From Vibrio sp. MEBiC08052 (GTDB lineage: Bacteria; Pseudomonadota; Gammaproteobacteria; Enterobacterales; Vibrionaceae), in the NCBI RefSeq assembly GCF_001506075.1, contig NZ_KQ947475.1, positions 2,140,390-2,204,389 of the forward strand: a stretch of 64,000 nucleotides of DNA. The letters are read 5' to 3'. A program made the translations under genes and the position numbers. The notes below the pieces were generated by a model. That model was not told where the DNA came from. It searched no databases and worked only from the letters and a program-made list of their open reading frames with translations. This document shows positions 16,346-26,436 of the stretch, piece after piece. Positions within the stretch are counted from its first letter, which is position 1, and the number at the start of each line of letters is the position of its first letter.

Positions 16346-17980
16346 ATGGACCTATTTAGTGTTAGAACAATAAGGGCCAGATATACTTTTAATTTTTCAT
16401 TACTCAGTATTGTGTTTCTCATGGTGGTGGTCGCAGCCTATCAATTAGTAAGCTATATCCAGTATAATACGGGGCGGTATTCGCAAGGTGCCAATTTAAT
16501 TCAGAATGCTGACCGAGATCTTTATCAATCCCGGCTCGCTCTCTCAACATTAATTTTTTCACCGGATGATGATGCACTGATTAATCAACCGACACTCAAA
16601 GAAGAAGTCATGTCCAATGCACAACAGGCATTGGATCGAATGCAAGCTTTTATACAAATGACTAAAGATGAACCGGAAATTGTTAATTATCTCTCATCTT
16701 TTCAAAACTATTACCAACGATGGCACGCAGAACACACTGCAGTATTAAAAGCATTAGAAAATCAACAGCGTGATTTAGCGGTTAACTTATTTTTGACTCG
16801 TGGTTTTGATTCATTCAAGAAATTAAGACATTTATATGACGGGTCTGAAGAATTGATCACCAAATATGCAACCCAAGAGAAACAACAAATTAATCGTCAC
16901 GCTGATCAATTCAAGCTATTTGTTTCGATTCTTTCCGTGATTGTCTTATTTTCAAGCCTCATGCTTGCTTGGTTTGCCCCGAAAAATATTTCCAACGCCA
17001 TCAAGAAAATCACATCGGATATCCATCAAATCAGTCAGGGCGATGGTGACTTGACGCGACGGATTAATAGCCGGAAATCAGATGAAACTGGCGATCTGAG
17101 TCGCGAGCTGGATGGTTTTGTCGATAAGCTCGGTCATATTATCCGCCAAATCAGAAATGGTTGTGGCAGCATTCAAGACGAGATGAAAACCATCAGCCAT
17201 GCTGCCGCAGAATCCTCATCGCTCAGTGACAAAGAGGATCAATCGCTGGATATGGTCGTCACTGCAATCGAGGAGATGAGTTCTGCAACGAAAGAGGTCG
17301 CCCAAAATGCAGCCGAAACAGCCACACAGGTTGAGTTGCTTTCCCGTCTGGTTGATGAAGGGGAAGCATCTATTCTTCATTCAACCGAGCGGTTACATGA
17401 TTTAACCCAACAGATTGAACATGCCTCAGTTGTCATTGAACGCTTGTCTCACAGCTCCGAAAAAATCTCATCCGTTTTAGATGTGATTCTCAATATTTCC
17501 GAACAGACCAATCTATTGGCATTGAATGCTGCCATTGAAGCAGCGCGAGCTGGTGATCAAGGCCGGGGATTTGCGGTGGTCGCCGATGAAGTCAGAAATT
17601 TAGCGAGTAAAACCCAGCTATCTACTGAAGATATTCGCCAAATGATCAATAGCCTCCAAAACGAAGTATCAGAAGCGGTTCAATCCATCAAAACAAGTGT
17701 CGATATTGCCACCAGTACCGAAACCTTGAATGCTCAGACAAAAGGTTTGCTCGAAACGGTGAAATCATCTTCGGATCAAATTCAAGGGTTAACTTTGCAA
17801 ACAGCCAGTGCAACGGATGAGCAAAGTCTGGTTGCCAATGAAATTAATACCAATTTAGCGAACCTCTCTGAAATGTCGAAACAGATCAGAAATATGTCCA
17901 ATACGGTGAATCAGTCGGTGCAAGATGCGGTAATAAGTATCGAATCGCTGGCAACACAAATTAAACGTTTTTCTGTATAA
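16346..17980 (+). CDS. Methyl-accepting chemotaxis protein
   Basis: 544 residues from ATG 16346, which has AAGGAG at the right distance. The upstream in-frame start at 16301 lacks one. TM1 is at about residues 13-35. A helical periplasmic sensor region of about 150 residues with several [24 protein letters not shown] coils follows, then TM2 near 190-212, HAMP and a signalling domain. The latter carries the invariant hairpin tip [20 protein letters not shown], then [18 protein letters not shown]. It reports a ligand to the CheA kinase. It has no CheR-binding pentapeptide at the C terminus (it ends IKRFSV). The ligand is unknown, though the helical-bundle sensor is typical. Confidence 0.9.
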   Translation: MDLFSVRTIRARYTFNFSLLSIVFLMVVVAAYQLVSYIQYNTGRYSQGANLIQNADRDLYQSRLALSTLIFSPDDDALINQPTLKEEVMSNAQQALDRMQAFIQMTKDEPEIVNYLSSFQNYYQRWHAEHTAVLKALENQQRDLAVNLFLTRGFDSFKKLRHLYDGSEELITKYATQEKQQINRHADQFKLFVSILSVIVLFSSLMLAWFAPKNISNAIKKITSDIHQISQGDGDLTRRINSRKSDETGDLSRELDGFVDKLGHIIRQIRNGCGSIQDEMKTISHAAAESSSLSDKEDQSLDMVVTAIEEMSSATKEVAQNAAETATQVELLSRLVDEGEASILHSTERLHDLTQQIEHASVVIERLSHSSEKISSVLDVILNISEQTNLLALNAAIEAARAGDQGRGFAVVADEVRNLASKTQLSTEDIRQMINSLQNEVSEAVQSIKTSVDIATSTETLNAQTKGLLETVKSSSDQIQGLTLQTASATDEQSLVANEINTNLANLSEMSKQIRNMSNTVNQSVQDAVISIESLATQIKRFSV

Positions 17981-18060
17981 ACCGGTGACCGGAAGGACGC
18001 ATCAACACGTCTCCACAGACCAACGTCACAGCTAAAATGTGATATGACCTGTCCTCTCTT

Positions 18061-18093
18061 TCTGCGGGAGAACTTATATTGATCTCCCGCAGA
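18061..18093. repeat. Inverted repeat in the spacer before the 2-hydroxycarboxylate carrier
   Basis: CTGCGGGAGA (18062-18071) and TCTCCCGCAG (18083-18092) are exact inverse complements around an 11-base AT-rich loop, and one flanking T-A pair extends the stem. No U-run follows on either strand. The 348-base spacer (17981-18328) has no convincing gene. The repeat may terminate or regulate transcription. Confidence 0.5.
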
Positions 18094-18328
18094 GAACAGC
18101 CCGCTGTTATCATCGGATGAGTCGATTGTTCCATCACAATGCTTTCTTCTTGATGACTCCCCTTATTCATCCAGTCCAGCTTTGTCGCCCATGAACAAAA
18201 GTTACAAAAGCACAAGATAGTTACATTAGCCATAGAATCAATCTTTCTTCGCCACAGTGTTGATAGACTTCCCCCACAAAATCAAAAACACCCACCCCCT
18301 ACAGAAACAAAAAAGGTGCAGGTAAGCT

Positions 18329-19609
18329 ATGTTAACCAATAACTCTATCAACCCTACCGATAAGCGCATGATTCATATTATCTTTGCGCTTGCTGCGGCA
18401 GTAATTTTGCTCGCCACAATCCAAAATAAAATTCCAACGGGAATCATTGGCGCAATCGGTGTCATGGCCGTCGTCGGATATATTTTGAATGTCGTCGGGG
18501 ACAAAACACCCATTCTGAACCAGTTTTTTGGTGGCGGAGCCATTGCCATTATTTTCGGCTCTTCTTATCTGTTTCACAGTGATTTCATGCCTCAACAGAT
18601 TGCCGGTTCAATTACCACATTTATGAAAAGCGGTGGCTTCCTCTCTTTCTTTATCGCCAGTTTGGTCACCGGTTCAATCTTAGGTATGGACAGAGAAATC
18701 CTCAAAAAAGCTGCGCTGAAATATATCCCGGTGATTTTCGGCGGTGTCATTTTTGCATTTTTGTTCGCTGGACTTGTCGGTTTCATGGTCGGAGACGGGT
18801 TCTTCGATTCTATCATGTTGATTGCACTACCAATCATGGGTGGTGGCATGGGTGCCGGAGCCGTCCCTCTGGTTGAGATCATGTCCGGCAACACCACGAT
18901 GACGGCTGCCGAACTGATGTCAAAAATGGTTCCGGCACTGGCTATCGGTAATGCGATGGCGATTGTTATCGCCGGCCTGCTGAATAAATTAGGCACCATC
19001 TATCCGTCACTGACAGGCAACGGTCAGTTGATCCGTGGCTCACAACAGCCATCGGTAGAAGAAACAAACGAAAAACCATCAGTTGATACTTTAGGCATTG
19101 GTGCATTACTTGCGATCACCATGTTTTTTGTCGGTACGATGCTCACTGAAGTGATCAGTATGCACACTTATGCACTGATGATTTTGTTCGTTGCGTTTAT
19201 TAAAGTCATGGGCGTGATTCCCCGTGAACTCGAAAAATCGGCACACGCGTGGTACAAGTTTGTGGTCGATAACCTCACACCAGCACTGTTAGTCGGTATC
19301 GGTGTCGCATATACCGATCTCAATCAGATCATCGCTTCACTGAGTGTTGAATACTTCCTGATGGTCTTGGCGACTGTCGTTGGTGCGGTCGTTGGCGCTG
19401 CGTTGATTGGTCGATTGATGGGATTCTATGCCATCGAAGCGGCAATCACTGCCGGTCTGTGTATGGCCAATATGGGCGGAACCGGAGATGTAGCTGTACT
19501 GGCGGCATCAAAACGGATGGAATTGATGCCGTTTGCTCAAATTTCATCTCGAATCGGCGGGGCCTTTATGCTGATTTTGGCTACCGTGATCTTAGAATTA
19601 CTGAAATAA
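18329..19609 (+). CDS. 2-hydroxycarboxylate transporter (2HCT family), malate/citrate type
   Basis: 426 residues and mostly hydrophobic, with about eleven membrane segments. The two family GGxGxG-type reentrant signatures are visible as PIMGGGMGAGAVPLVEI near residue 170 and CMANMGGTGDVAVLAASKR near 385. Family members (CitS, MaeN, CimH) carry malate or citrate with Na+ or H+. It precedes the frd operon by about 310 bases and is in a block with a DcuB-type antiporter and a DcuSR-like system. Uptake of malate or citrate as a fumarate source is therefore a reasonable inference. The exact substrate is not determined. ATG 18329 follows AGGT. Confidence 0.88.
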   Translation: MLTNNSINPTDKRMIHIIFALAAAVILLATIQNKIPTGIIGAIGVMAVVGYILNVVGDKTPILNQFFGGGAIAIIFGSSYLFHSDFMPQQIAGSITTFMKSGGFLSFFIASLVTGSILGMDREILKKAALKYIPVIFGGVIFAFLFAGLVGFMVGDGFFDSIMLIALPIMGGGMGAGAVPLVEIMSGNTTMTAAELMSKMVPALAIGNAMAIVIAGLLNKLGTIYPSLTGNGQLIRGSQQPSVEETNEKPSVDTLGIGALLAITMFFVGTMLTEVISMHTYALMILFVAFIKVMGVIPRELEKSAHAWYKFVVDNLTPALLVGIGVAYTDLNQIIASLSVEYFLMVLATVVGAVVGAALIGRLMGFYAIEAAITAGLCMANMGGTGDVAVLAASKRMELMPFAQISSRIGGAFMLILATVILELLK

Positions 19610-19649
19610 GAAAGAAGGGACGATGACAATCGTTCCAATACAACAGCGA

Positions 19650-19918
19650 AGATGCGTCACCGGCGCATCCTTTGAAATAATAAACTGAAATTAAACATAA
19701 TAATTGATAAGTGTCCGGACCTGCTCAGCTCTGAGTCACGTTTAATCTTCAGACAATACCAAAAAGCAATACTGTCAGCCCAAGGAAAATAAGCATTCAT
19801 TTCAGAATAACAAGAATGCATCGGTATCCGACCCTCGCGGGTCGGTATACCTACTTGTTTGATGTGGAAAGTACCCCGGTACTTTTGAATTGATTATTTT
19901 TACACTTGGAGGATAGCT
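19650..19918 (+). promoter_or_regulatory. frd upstream region with three hairpins
   Basis: GATGCG ... CGCATC at about 19652-19671 may terminate the preceding transporter gene. Two hairpins lie just before frdA. One (19823-19851) has CCGACCC tcgc GGGTCGG extended by GGTAT/ATACC, and the other is AAAGTACC / GGTACTTT (19868-19885). A TTGAT half-site (about 19890) could belong to an FNR box, but a full dyad is not evident. GGAGG at 19908-19912 is the frdA ribosome-binding site. Confidence 0.5.
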
Positions 19919-21721
19919 GTGAAAACTTTAACCACAGATATCGCAATTATTGGTGCCGGCGGTGCAGGACTACGTTCTGCGATTGCTGCCACCGAAGCAA
20001 ATCCAGAATTAGAAATCGCCTTGATTTCTAAAGTCTATCCCATGCGTTCTCACTCAGTGGCTGCCGAAGGTGGTTCTGCTGCCGTCATCAAAGAAGAAGA
20101 CAGTCTGGACAACCACTTCAATGATACAGTTGGCGGTGGCGACTGGTTGTGTGAGCAAGATGTCGTTGAATATTTTGTTGCCAATGCCACCCGGGAAATG
20201 ATCCAGATGGAGCAATGGGGCTGCCCCTGGAGCCGGAAAGAAAATGGTGAGGTCAATGTCCGCCGTTTCGGCGGGATGAAAGTCGAGAGAACTTGGTTTG
20301 CCGCAGACAAAACCGGTTTTCATATGTTGCATACCCTGTTCCAAACATCGATTAAATACCCGCAAATCAAACGCTTTGACGAATACTTCGTCGTTGACCT
20401 GTTGGTCGATGACGGTCAAGTACAGGGGCTGATTGCCATTCATATGGCGGAAGGTGAGTTAGTCGCGATTAAAGCGAAATCCGTTATTCTCGCAACCGGT
20501 GGTGCAGGCCGAGTTTACCATTGTAATACCAATGGTGGCATTGTGACCGGTGATGGTATGGCAATGGCTTATCGTCACGGTGTGCCGCTGCGCGATATGG
20601 AGTTTGTCCAGTATCACCCGACCGGCCTGCCCGGTACCGGGATCCTGATGACCGAAGGGTGTCGGGGTGAAGGCGGGATTATCGTCAACAAAAACGGCTA
20701 CCGTTATCTGCAAGATTACGGCATGGGTCCGGAAACGCCCGTCGGCCAACCGAAAAATAAATATATGGAACTCGGTCCGCGTGACAAAGTGTCTCAGGCG
20801 TTTTGGCACGAGCAGCAAAAAGGCAATACCATCAAACACCCACTCGGTGATGTTGTCCATCTCGACCTGCGTCATCTGGGTGCAGATTATCTGAATGAAC
20901 GCCTGCCCTTTATCTGCGAGCTGGCCAAAGCTTACGTCAATGTCGATCCGGTCAAAGAGCCGATCCCAATCCGTCCGACGGTGCACTACACCATGGGCGG
21001 GATTGAAACCAACGGTCAGTGCGAAACCCGGATCCAAGGCTTATTCGCGGTCGGTGAATGCTCTTCTGTCGGTCTGCACGGTGCCAACCGTCTCGGCTCG
21101 AACTCTCTGGCGGAATTTGTGGTATTCGGCCGCGTTGCCGGGGAGCACGCTGTTGAACGTGCAGCGACCTTTACCGGATGGAATGACGCTGCGATAGCCG
21201 CACAAATCAAAGCCACCGAAGACCGGATTGCCGCACTGACCGAGCAAGAAGGCGATGAAAACTGGGCCGATATCCGTACTGAAATGGGTCATGCGATGGA
21301 AGCCGGATGTGGGATCTACCGTCAGGAAGATCTGATGCAAGAGGCCGTTGATAAACTGGCTGAACTGAAAGCTCGCTATAAAAAAATCAGCATTAAAGAC
21401 AAAGGCAAAGTCTTCAATACTGACCTGCTGTACGCTTTGGAAGTTGGTTATGGCCTGGAAGTGGCTGAAGCAATGGTTCACTCAGCGATTCTCCGTAAAG
21501 AGTCCCGTGGTGCCCATCAACGTCTCGATGAAGGGTGTACCGAGCGTGACGATGTGAACTTCCTCAAACATTCACTGGCATTCTATCAACAAGATGCAGC
21601 CCCTCGGATTGACTACAGTGATGTCACCATCACCAAGTCACAACCGAAAGCCCGTCTTTACGGTGCCGCTGCTGAGCAAGCCGCAGCAGAAGAAGCCAAA
21701 CAGCGCGCAGAGGAGAATTAA
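19919..21721 (+). CDS. frdA: Fumarate reductase flavoprotein subunit
   Basis: 600 residues, about the size of E. coli FrdA. It reduces fumarate to succinate with electrons from menaquinol during anaerobic respiration. The N-terminal FAD fold [10 protein letters not shown] is followed by HSVAAEGG, where His45 should carry covalent FAD. The active-site regions [25 protein letters not shown] (660-720 bp into the gene) and [19 protein letters not shown] are intact. The start is GTG 19919, with GGAGG six bases upstream. It is the first gene of frdABCD, and frdB begins three bases after its stop. The following frdB is frameshifted, so a working complex is uncertain. Confidence 0.97.
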   Translation: MKTLTTDIAIIGAGGAGLRSAIAATEANPELEIALISKVYPMRSHSVAAEGGSAAVIKEEDSLDNHFNDTVGGGDWLCEQDVVEYFVANATREMIQMEQWGCPWSRKENGEVNVRRFGGMKVERTWFAADKTGFHMLHTLFQTSIKYPQIKRFDEYFVVDLLVDDGQVQGLIAIHMAEGELVAIKAKSVILATGGAGRVYHCNTNGGIVTGDGMAMAYRHGVPLRDMEFVQYHPTGLPGTGILMTEGCRGEGGIIVNKNGYRYLQDYGMGPETPVGQPKNKYMELGPRDKVSQAFWHEQQKGNTIKHPLGDVVHLDLRHLGADYLNERLPFICELAKAYVNVDPVKEPIPIRPTVHYTMGGIETNGQCETRIQGLFAVGECSSVGLHGANRLGSNSLAEFVVFGRVAGEHAVERAATFTGWNDAAIAAQIKATEDRIAALTEQEGDENWADIRTEMGHAMEAGCGIYRQEDLMQEAVDKLAELKARYKKISIKDKGKVFNTDLLYALEVGYGLEVAEAMVHSAILRKESRGAHQRLDEGCTERDDVNFLKHSLAFYQQDAAPRIDYSDVTITKSQPKARLYGAAAEQAAAEEAKQRAEEN

Positions 21722-21723
21722 TC

Positions 21724-22464
21724 ATGGTCACCCAACGTATGCAAAAAGTGACATTCTGCGCTATGACCCGGAAAAAGATGAGGCGCCTTACTTACAGTCC
21801 TTCGAAGTCCCGTTCAATGAAACCATGTCGATCCTCGACACGATTTCATATGTGAAAGATCATCTGGACAAGAACCTCTCCTATCGTTGGTCTTGCCGGA
21901 TGGCGATTTGTGGCTCTTGTGGCGTGATGGTCAACGGCGTGCCGAAACTCGCTTGTAAAAGCTTCCTGCGCGACTACCCGGATGGTGTCAAAATCGAACC
22001 ACTGGCCAACTTCCCGATTGAGAAAGATCTGATTGTCGATATGACGCCATTTATCGAGCGTCTGGAGGCAATCAAACCTTATATCATCGGTAACGACCGT
22101 AAACCGGAAGACGGCACCAACCTGCAAACCCCGGAGCAAATGGCAAAGTACAAACAGTTTGCCGGCTGTATCAACTGTGGTTTGTGTTATGCCGCCTGTC
22201 CGCAGTTCGGCCTCAATCCTGAATTTATCGGTCCGGCTGCACTGACACTGGCACATCGCTATAATCTCGACAGCCGTGATAATGGTCAGGCCGAGCGGAT
22301 GAATCTGATCAATGGCGAAAACGGTGTCTGGGGATTGTACCTTTGTCGGTTACTGCTCTGAAGTTTGTCCGAAGAGTGTTGATCCGGCAGCCGCGGTGAA
22401 CCAGGGTAAAGTGGTGTCGTCGATGGACTTTGTCATTGCGATGTTGAAACCTCAGGAGGCATAA
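21724..22464 (+). pseudogene. frdB: Fumarate reductase iron-sulfur subunit, two one-base frameshifts
   Basis: From ATG 21724 (MVTQRMQKV) the frame is lost at about 21749, where one base is missing from AAAGT(T)GAC. The true protein then continues in another frame with [10 protein letters not shown] ... PKLAC ([2Fe-2S]) and [13 protein letters not shown] ([4Fe-4S]). At about 22335 an extra T in GGATTGTACC breaks it again, before the last cluster [13 protein letters not shown]. The original frame is restored and ends at TAA 22464. Correcting both gives 246 residues, like E. coli FrdB. frdA, frdC and frdD are open, so sequencing error must be considered. If real, fumarate reductase is inactive. 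Confidence 0.92.
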
Positions 22465-22467
22465 GAG

Positions 22468-22851
22468 ATGAGTAATCGTAAGCCCTATGTAAGAGAAGTG
22501 AAACGGACGTGGTGGAAAAGCAATCCGTTCTATCGCTTCTATATGATCCGTGAGGCGACCGTTCTTCCTTTAATCGTGTTTACCCTATTCCTCACGGTAG
22601 GTCTGGGATGTCTGGTGAAAGGGCCGGAGGCATGGCAATCCTGGCTGAACTTTATGGCCAACCCGTTGGTGATCGTTATCAACGTCATTGCGCTGGTCGC
22701 CAGCCTGTTTCATGCCCATACGTTCTTCGGCATGATGCCACAAGTGGTACCGATGCGACTGAAAGGCAAGCTGATTGATAAGAAAATTATCGTGCTGAGC
22801 CAATGGGTTGCTGTTGCCGTGATTTCTGTTTTTGTGCTCATTATCGTTTAA
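22468..22851 (+). CDS. frdC: Fumarate reductase membrane anchor subunit C
   Basis: 127 residues with three membrane helices (about 28-52, 65-90 and 104-126). The typical start [20 protein letters not shown] is followed by [15 protein letters not shown], which carries the conserved Arg-Glu near the quinol site. With FrdD it anchors FrdAB to the inner membrane and oxidises menaquinol. It starts three bases after the frdB stop and shares GGAG-type spacing within the operon. It looks intact. Length matches E. coli FrdC (131). Confidence 0.95.
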   Translation: MSNRKPYVREVKRTWWKSNPFYRFYMIREATVLPLIVFTLFLTVGLGCLVKGPEAWQSWLNFMANPLVIVINVIALVASLFHAHTFFGMMPQVVPMRLKGKLIDKKIIVLSQWVAVAVISVFVLIIV

Positions 22852-22861
22852 GGAGACACGC

Positions 22862-23227
22862 GTGATTAACCAAAATCCAAAACGTTCAGACGAACCCGTC
22901 TGGTGGGGCCTGTTCGGTGCCGGTGGTACATGGTTTGCCATGATTACTCCAATCACCATTTTTGTACTGGGGATTATGGGCCCGCTGGGCATGCTTGATG
23001 CAGACGCGCTGAGCTATGACCGCGTGGCAGGTTTTGCGACCAATATCATTGGCGCACTATTTGTGATTGCCACGATTGCACTCCCAATGTGGCATGCTAT
23101 GCACCGTGTTCATCACGGCATGCATGACCTGAAAATCCATACCGGTGTTGTCGGTAAAATTTTGTGTTATGCCATTGCATTTGCCGCATCAGCCATGGCT
23201 GCTACTTTTATATTTATGCTGGGGTAG
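22862..23227 (+). CDS. frdD: Fumarate reductase membrane anchor subunit D
   Basis: 121 residues. The start is GTG 22862, preceded by AAGGAGA, giving [20 protein letters not shown], which matches the conserved FrdD start. A TTG further upstream is out of family register. Three membrane helices include the heme/quinol-pocket region [20 protein letters not shown] with conserved His residues. It completes the frd operon. About 70 bases follow before the DcuB-type gene. Confidence 0.95.
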   Translation: MINQNPKRSDEPVWWGLFGAGGTWFAMITPITIFVLGIMGPLGMLDADALSYDRVAGFATNIIGALFVIATIALPMWHAMHRVHHGMHDLKIHTGVVGKILCYAIAFAASAMAATFIFMLG

Positions 23228-23295
23228 TTCCCCCCATGTGACCTTGCGATTACACGTTGTGGTCGCCAAGGTCACGCAATGAAAGAGATAATGAC

Positions 23296-24615
23296 ATGTT
23301 CTATATTCATATGTTGCTGTTGCTTGCCATCATCTTTGTCGGGATCCGGCATGGTGGTATCGCTTTCGGCCTGTTAGGTGGACTCGGTGTCACCATTCTG
23401 GCCTTTGTGTTCAAAGTGACACCGGGGCATCCCCCTGTCAGTGTCATGCTGATTATTCTTTCGGTCGTTGCCGCATCGGCCACGCTGGAAGCAACCGGTG
23501 GTCTGAAGCTACTGGTCAAATACGCTGAAAAATTAATGCGTAAACATCCCGGTCAGATTGTTTTTCTGGGACCGCTTTGTACTTATACCCTCACGGTTTT
23601 GGTCGGGACCGGCCACTCTGTTTATCCGCTTTTACCGGTCATTTACGATGTTGCCTATAAAAAAGGGATTCGTCCGGAACGCCCGATGGCAATCGCGTCT
23701 GTTGCATCACAAGTGGGGATCACGGCCAGCCCGATCGCTGCGGCCGCAGCCGTGGTCATGGCAACTGCCGTTGATAATCATCTCGACATTAGTTTGATCG
23801 ATGTACTGATTGTGACGATTCCAGCCACACTGACCGGTTTACTGGTTGCCTGTACCTGGAGTCTGAAACGCGGTAAAGATTTGGATAAAGACCCTGAGTT
23901 TCAGGCACGTTGTCAAGATCCTGAATTTGTTCAGGAACTCGAAGATAACAGTGCGCTGGAGCAAGGCAATGAGGTCGATAAAAGTGCGAAAAAAGGCTTA
24001 ATCATTTTCATGCTGGGGATTGCAACCGTTGTGTTTGTCGCCATGTTTGGTAAAGACCTTAACCTGCTGCCTCCGGGTGTCAAAATGTCCGTCGGTATTC
24101 AGTTTTTAATGCTGGCTGTCGGGGCGATTATTCTGATCAGTACCAATGTATCGCCGAAGAAAATCGTGCACAGCAATGTATTTATCGCCGGGATGACAGC
24201 GGTCATTATCATCTTTGGGATTGCCTGGATGAGTGAAACCATCATCGGCTACCATAAAACCTATCTGATTGATATGGTTAGCGGTATTGTGCACTCGCAT
24301 CCGTGGGCTTTCGCCTTTGCAATGTTCTCGGTGTCGATCTTCCTGAAAAGTCAGGCAGCGGTTCTCACCATTATGCTTCCGCTCGGTTTTTCTCTGGGTA
24401 TTCCACCGAAAGTACTGATTGGTGTATTACCCGCTTGTTATGCCTATTTCTTCTTCCCGTTCTACCCGAGTGACCTCGCGGCAATTACCTTTGACCGCAC
24501 CGGCACCACTCGTATCGGAAAATACGTTCTCAACCATAGCTTCATTCTGCCGGGATTCATTTGTGTCCTGACGTCAACCGTGGTCGGTTATTTCCTCTCA
24601 ACCGCCATTCACTAA
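23296..24615 (+). CDS. Anaerobic C4-dicarboxylate antiporter, DcuA/DcuB type
   Basis: 439 residues from ATG 23296, after GAAAGAGA. An upstream GTG-type start would add 13 non-conserved residues. It has ten or more hydrophobic segments, a conserved N-terminal HGGIAFGLLGGLGVTILAF, then VVAASATLEATGGLKLLVKYAEK and GTGHSVYPLLPVIYDVAYKK. Members exchange fumarate, malate or aspartate for succinate across the inner membrane during fumarate respiration. It lies directly after frdD and ahead of a DcuSR-like system, so the group is functionally coherent. DcuB versus DcuA cannot be settled from sequence by eye. Confidence 0.92.
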   Translation: MFYIHMLLLLAIIFVGIRHGGIAFGLLGGLGVTILAFVFKVTPGHPPVSVMLIILSVVAASATLEATGGLKLLVKYAEKLMRKHPGQIVFLGPLCTYTLTVLVGTGHSVYPLLPVIYDVAYKKGIRPERPMAIASVASQVGITASPIAAAAAVVMATAVDNHLDISLIDVLIVTIPATLTGLLVACTWSLKRGKDLDKDPEFQARCQDPEFVQELEDNSALEQGNEVDKSAKKGLIIFMLGIATVVFVAMFGKDLNLLPPGVKMSVGIQFLMLAVGAIILISTNVSPKKIVHSNVFIAGMTAVIIIFGIAWMSETIIGYHKTYLIDMVSGIVHSHPWAFAFAMFSVSIFLKSQAAVLTIMLPLGFSLGIPPKVLIGVLPACYAYFFFPFYPSDLAAITFDRTGTTRIGKYVLNHSFILPGFICVLTSTVVGYFLSTAIH

Positions 24616-24807
24616 TTAGATTTTTCGTTCTTTCCCGCGCTTGTGCAGCTTGTGCTGTACGGGAGCGGGCTCTCACTTCCCACCGACTTCTTTTCGCACT
24701 TGTCTCGCTGAACACCGACCCATGATACAATGCCACCGACTTGCTACCTGAACAGTTCAAGCCGATTGACAAATCATTTCTGACGTTAAATTTATGAAGT
24801 TAAGTTT

Positions 24808-26436
24808 ATGAAATTAAAGAGTTACCTGATTTTAACGACGATTGCGACCACCTCTTCAGTCGTGATCGTCATGACGATCGCGATATTGTTTCTGTTACAG
24901 AATTCTTATCAGTCAGGTCTCGAAGCCCGTGGCCTGGAGCTTGCCCGGGTCATTGCCCATGACCCCAAGGTCATTCAAGCCCTGCACGCACAAGCGGCGC
25001 ATCCGTCAACGGGAAGCATCCGTGATTATATTGAGTCGATTCGCTCCCGGACCGACGCCTCTTACATTGTGGTGGTTGATCAGCAAGGGATGCGTCTCAG
25101 CCATCCGGATCAAAGCCGGGTCGGTAAACACTTCATCGGTGAAGATATCAACCGGGTCTTGCAAACCGGTCAATCCTACAGTGCCGAAGCGAAGGGCTCC
25201 CTCGGGAAAGCAATTCGCAATTTCGTGCCCATTTATGATCACGGTAAACAAGTTGGTGCGGTGTGTATCGGCTACTTGTCTGAAAGAATTTCCGACATCA
25301 TTTTTCGCCAACATGTTCATATCGGCTTATTGATCGCACTCATCTATCTGTTTGGTATCGCGACAACCGCTGCTTTTTTACTGAAGATGAAAAAGACATT
25401 TCTGGATTACGAGCCGGAATTTATCGTCAATAAATTTCGGGAACACGGTATGGTCTTTGACAGTATCCGAGATGCTATTATTGCAGTTGATCATGATATG
25501 AACATCACAATGATCAATAACAGTGCAATGAAACTCCTCTCAATGGGAGTGTTAAGCCGCTATGACTACCAGCGTCATCCACTGTCTCATTATTCGCTCC
25601 CTTTAAGTCATTTGGTACTGGAAAATCAGGGACGCTTCCATCAGGAAGCATTCAGTATTGGAAAAATCAAATACCGGGCTAACCTTTATCCGATAAAAAC
25701 CGCCAAAGGTTTAATTGGTCATGTGATTGTATTCTTCACCGACCTGACTCCTAATGAACTGGAAAAAGAAATTATCTATCTGAAAAATTATGCCGAGCTG
25801 CTGCGTAGTAAAACCCACGAGTACTCGAATAAACTAAATGTGCTGTCGGGGATGCTGCAAATTGGCAAATATGAAGAGTCAATTGATTTTATTCAGCAAG
25901 AAACGGATCGCTATCAGGCGGTCATCAATCATATCGTGTTGAGTGTGTCAGACAGTGCCGTAGCGGGTCTGTTACTGGCTAAATTTAACAAAGCTTCCGA
26001 AATGGGGGTTAAATTTACCATCGATGTTGATACGACACTGGCAAGTTACGCCAAACAGACGTCTGAAAAACTAGTAACGATTATTGGTAATCTGGTAGAT
26101 AATGCGCTGCTGGCCGCTTGGCAAAACCGGGGAGCGGTACATCCTGAAGTCATTGTTTATCTCAGTGATCGTGGCAAACATATCATGCTGGAAATTCAGG
26201 ATAACGGCATCGGTGTCCCCGATGAAATCGCTGAGCATATTCTTGAGTTCGGGGTCAGCTCAAAACAAGAAGATGAACAAAATGGCGTTGGTCTGTACCT
26301 TGTCAAACAGTTAGTCGATTACTTTCACGGCAGTATTGACTGGGAACGCACCGAACAACACACCACCTTGTTCAGTATCTATTTAGAAAAGCAAGAAGAG
26401 GCACATGACGATGAAAACCCGAGTAATGTTGCTTGA
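24808..26436 (+). CDS. DcuS/CitA-type sensor histidine kinase
   Basis: 542 residues. TM1 is at about 7-30. The extracytoplasmic CitA/DcuS PAS domain (VVDQQGMRLSHPDQSRVGKHF ... NFVPIYDHGKQVGAVCIGYL) detects carboxylates. TM2 lies near 172-192, and a cytoplasmic PAS domain spans about 215-310. The SpoOB-type dimer region RSKTHEYSNKLNVLSGMLQ carries the phospho-accepting His. The HATPase boxes are NLVDNALLAA, DNGIGVPDE and GVGLYLVKQLVDY. It overlaps the response-regulator gene, so the two are cotranslated. Fumarate, malate or citrate is the expected ligand because the frd/Dcu genes lie immediately upstream. Confidence 0.92.
   Translation: MKLKSYLILTTIATTSSVVIVMTIAILFLLQNSYQSGLEARGLELARVIAHDPKVIQALHAQAAHPSTGSIRDYIESIRSRTDASYIVVVDQQGMRLSHPDQSRVGKHFIGEDINRVLQTGQSYSAEAKGSLGKAIRNFVPIYDHGKQVGAVCIGYLSERISDIIFRQHVHIGLLIALIYLFGIATTAAFLLKMKKTFLDYEPEFIVNKFREHGMVFDSIRDAIIAVDHDMNITMINNSAMKLLSMGVLSRYDYQRHPLSHYSLPLSHLVLENQGRFHQEAFSIGKIKYRANLYPIKTAKGLIGHVIVFFTDLTPNELEKEIIYLKNYAELLRSKTHEYSNKLNVLSGMLQIGKYEESIDFIQQETDRYQAVINHIVLSVSDSAVAGLLLAKFNKASEMGVKFTIDVDTTLASYAKQTSEKLVTIIGNLVDNALLAAWQNRGAVHPEVIVYLSDRGKHIMLEIQDNGIGVPDEIAEHILEFGVSSKQEDEQNGVGLYLVKQLVDYFHGSIDWERTEQHTTLFSIYLEKQEEAHDDENPSNVA

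Noticed and set aside
17961..18233. Minus-strand ORF of 90 codons between the chemoreceptor and the 2HCT carrier
   Set aside because: It overlaps the chemoreceptor end, has no ribosome-binding site or recognisable domain, and spans a hairpin.
20050..21481. Several long open frames opposite frdA
   Set aside because: They are antisense shadows of a conserved gene with typical third-base bias, and show no domain of their own.
21740..22340. Programmed frameshifting in frdB
   Set aside because: Five As precede the first lesion, which could allow a -1 slip, but a second +1 event would also be needed. FrdB homologues are not known to be recoded, so mutation or sequencing error is simpler.
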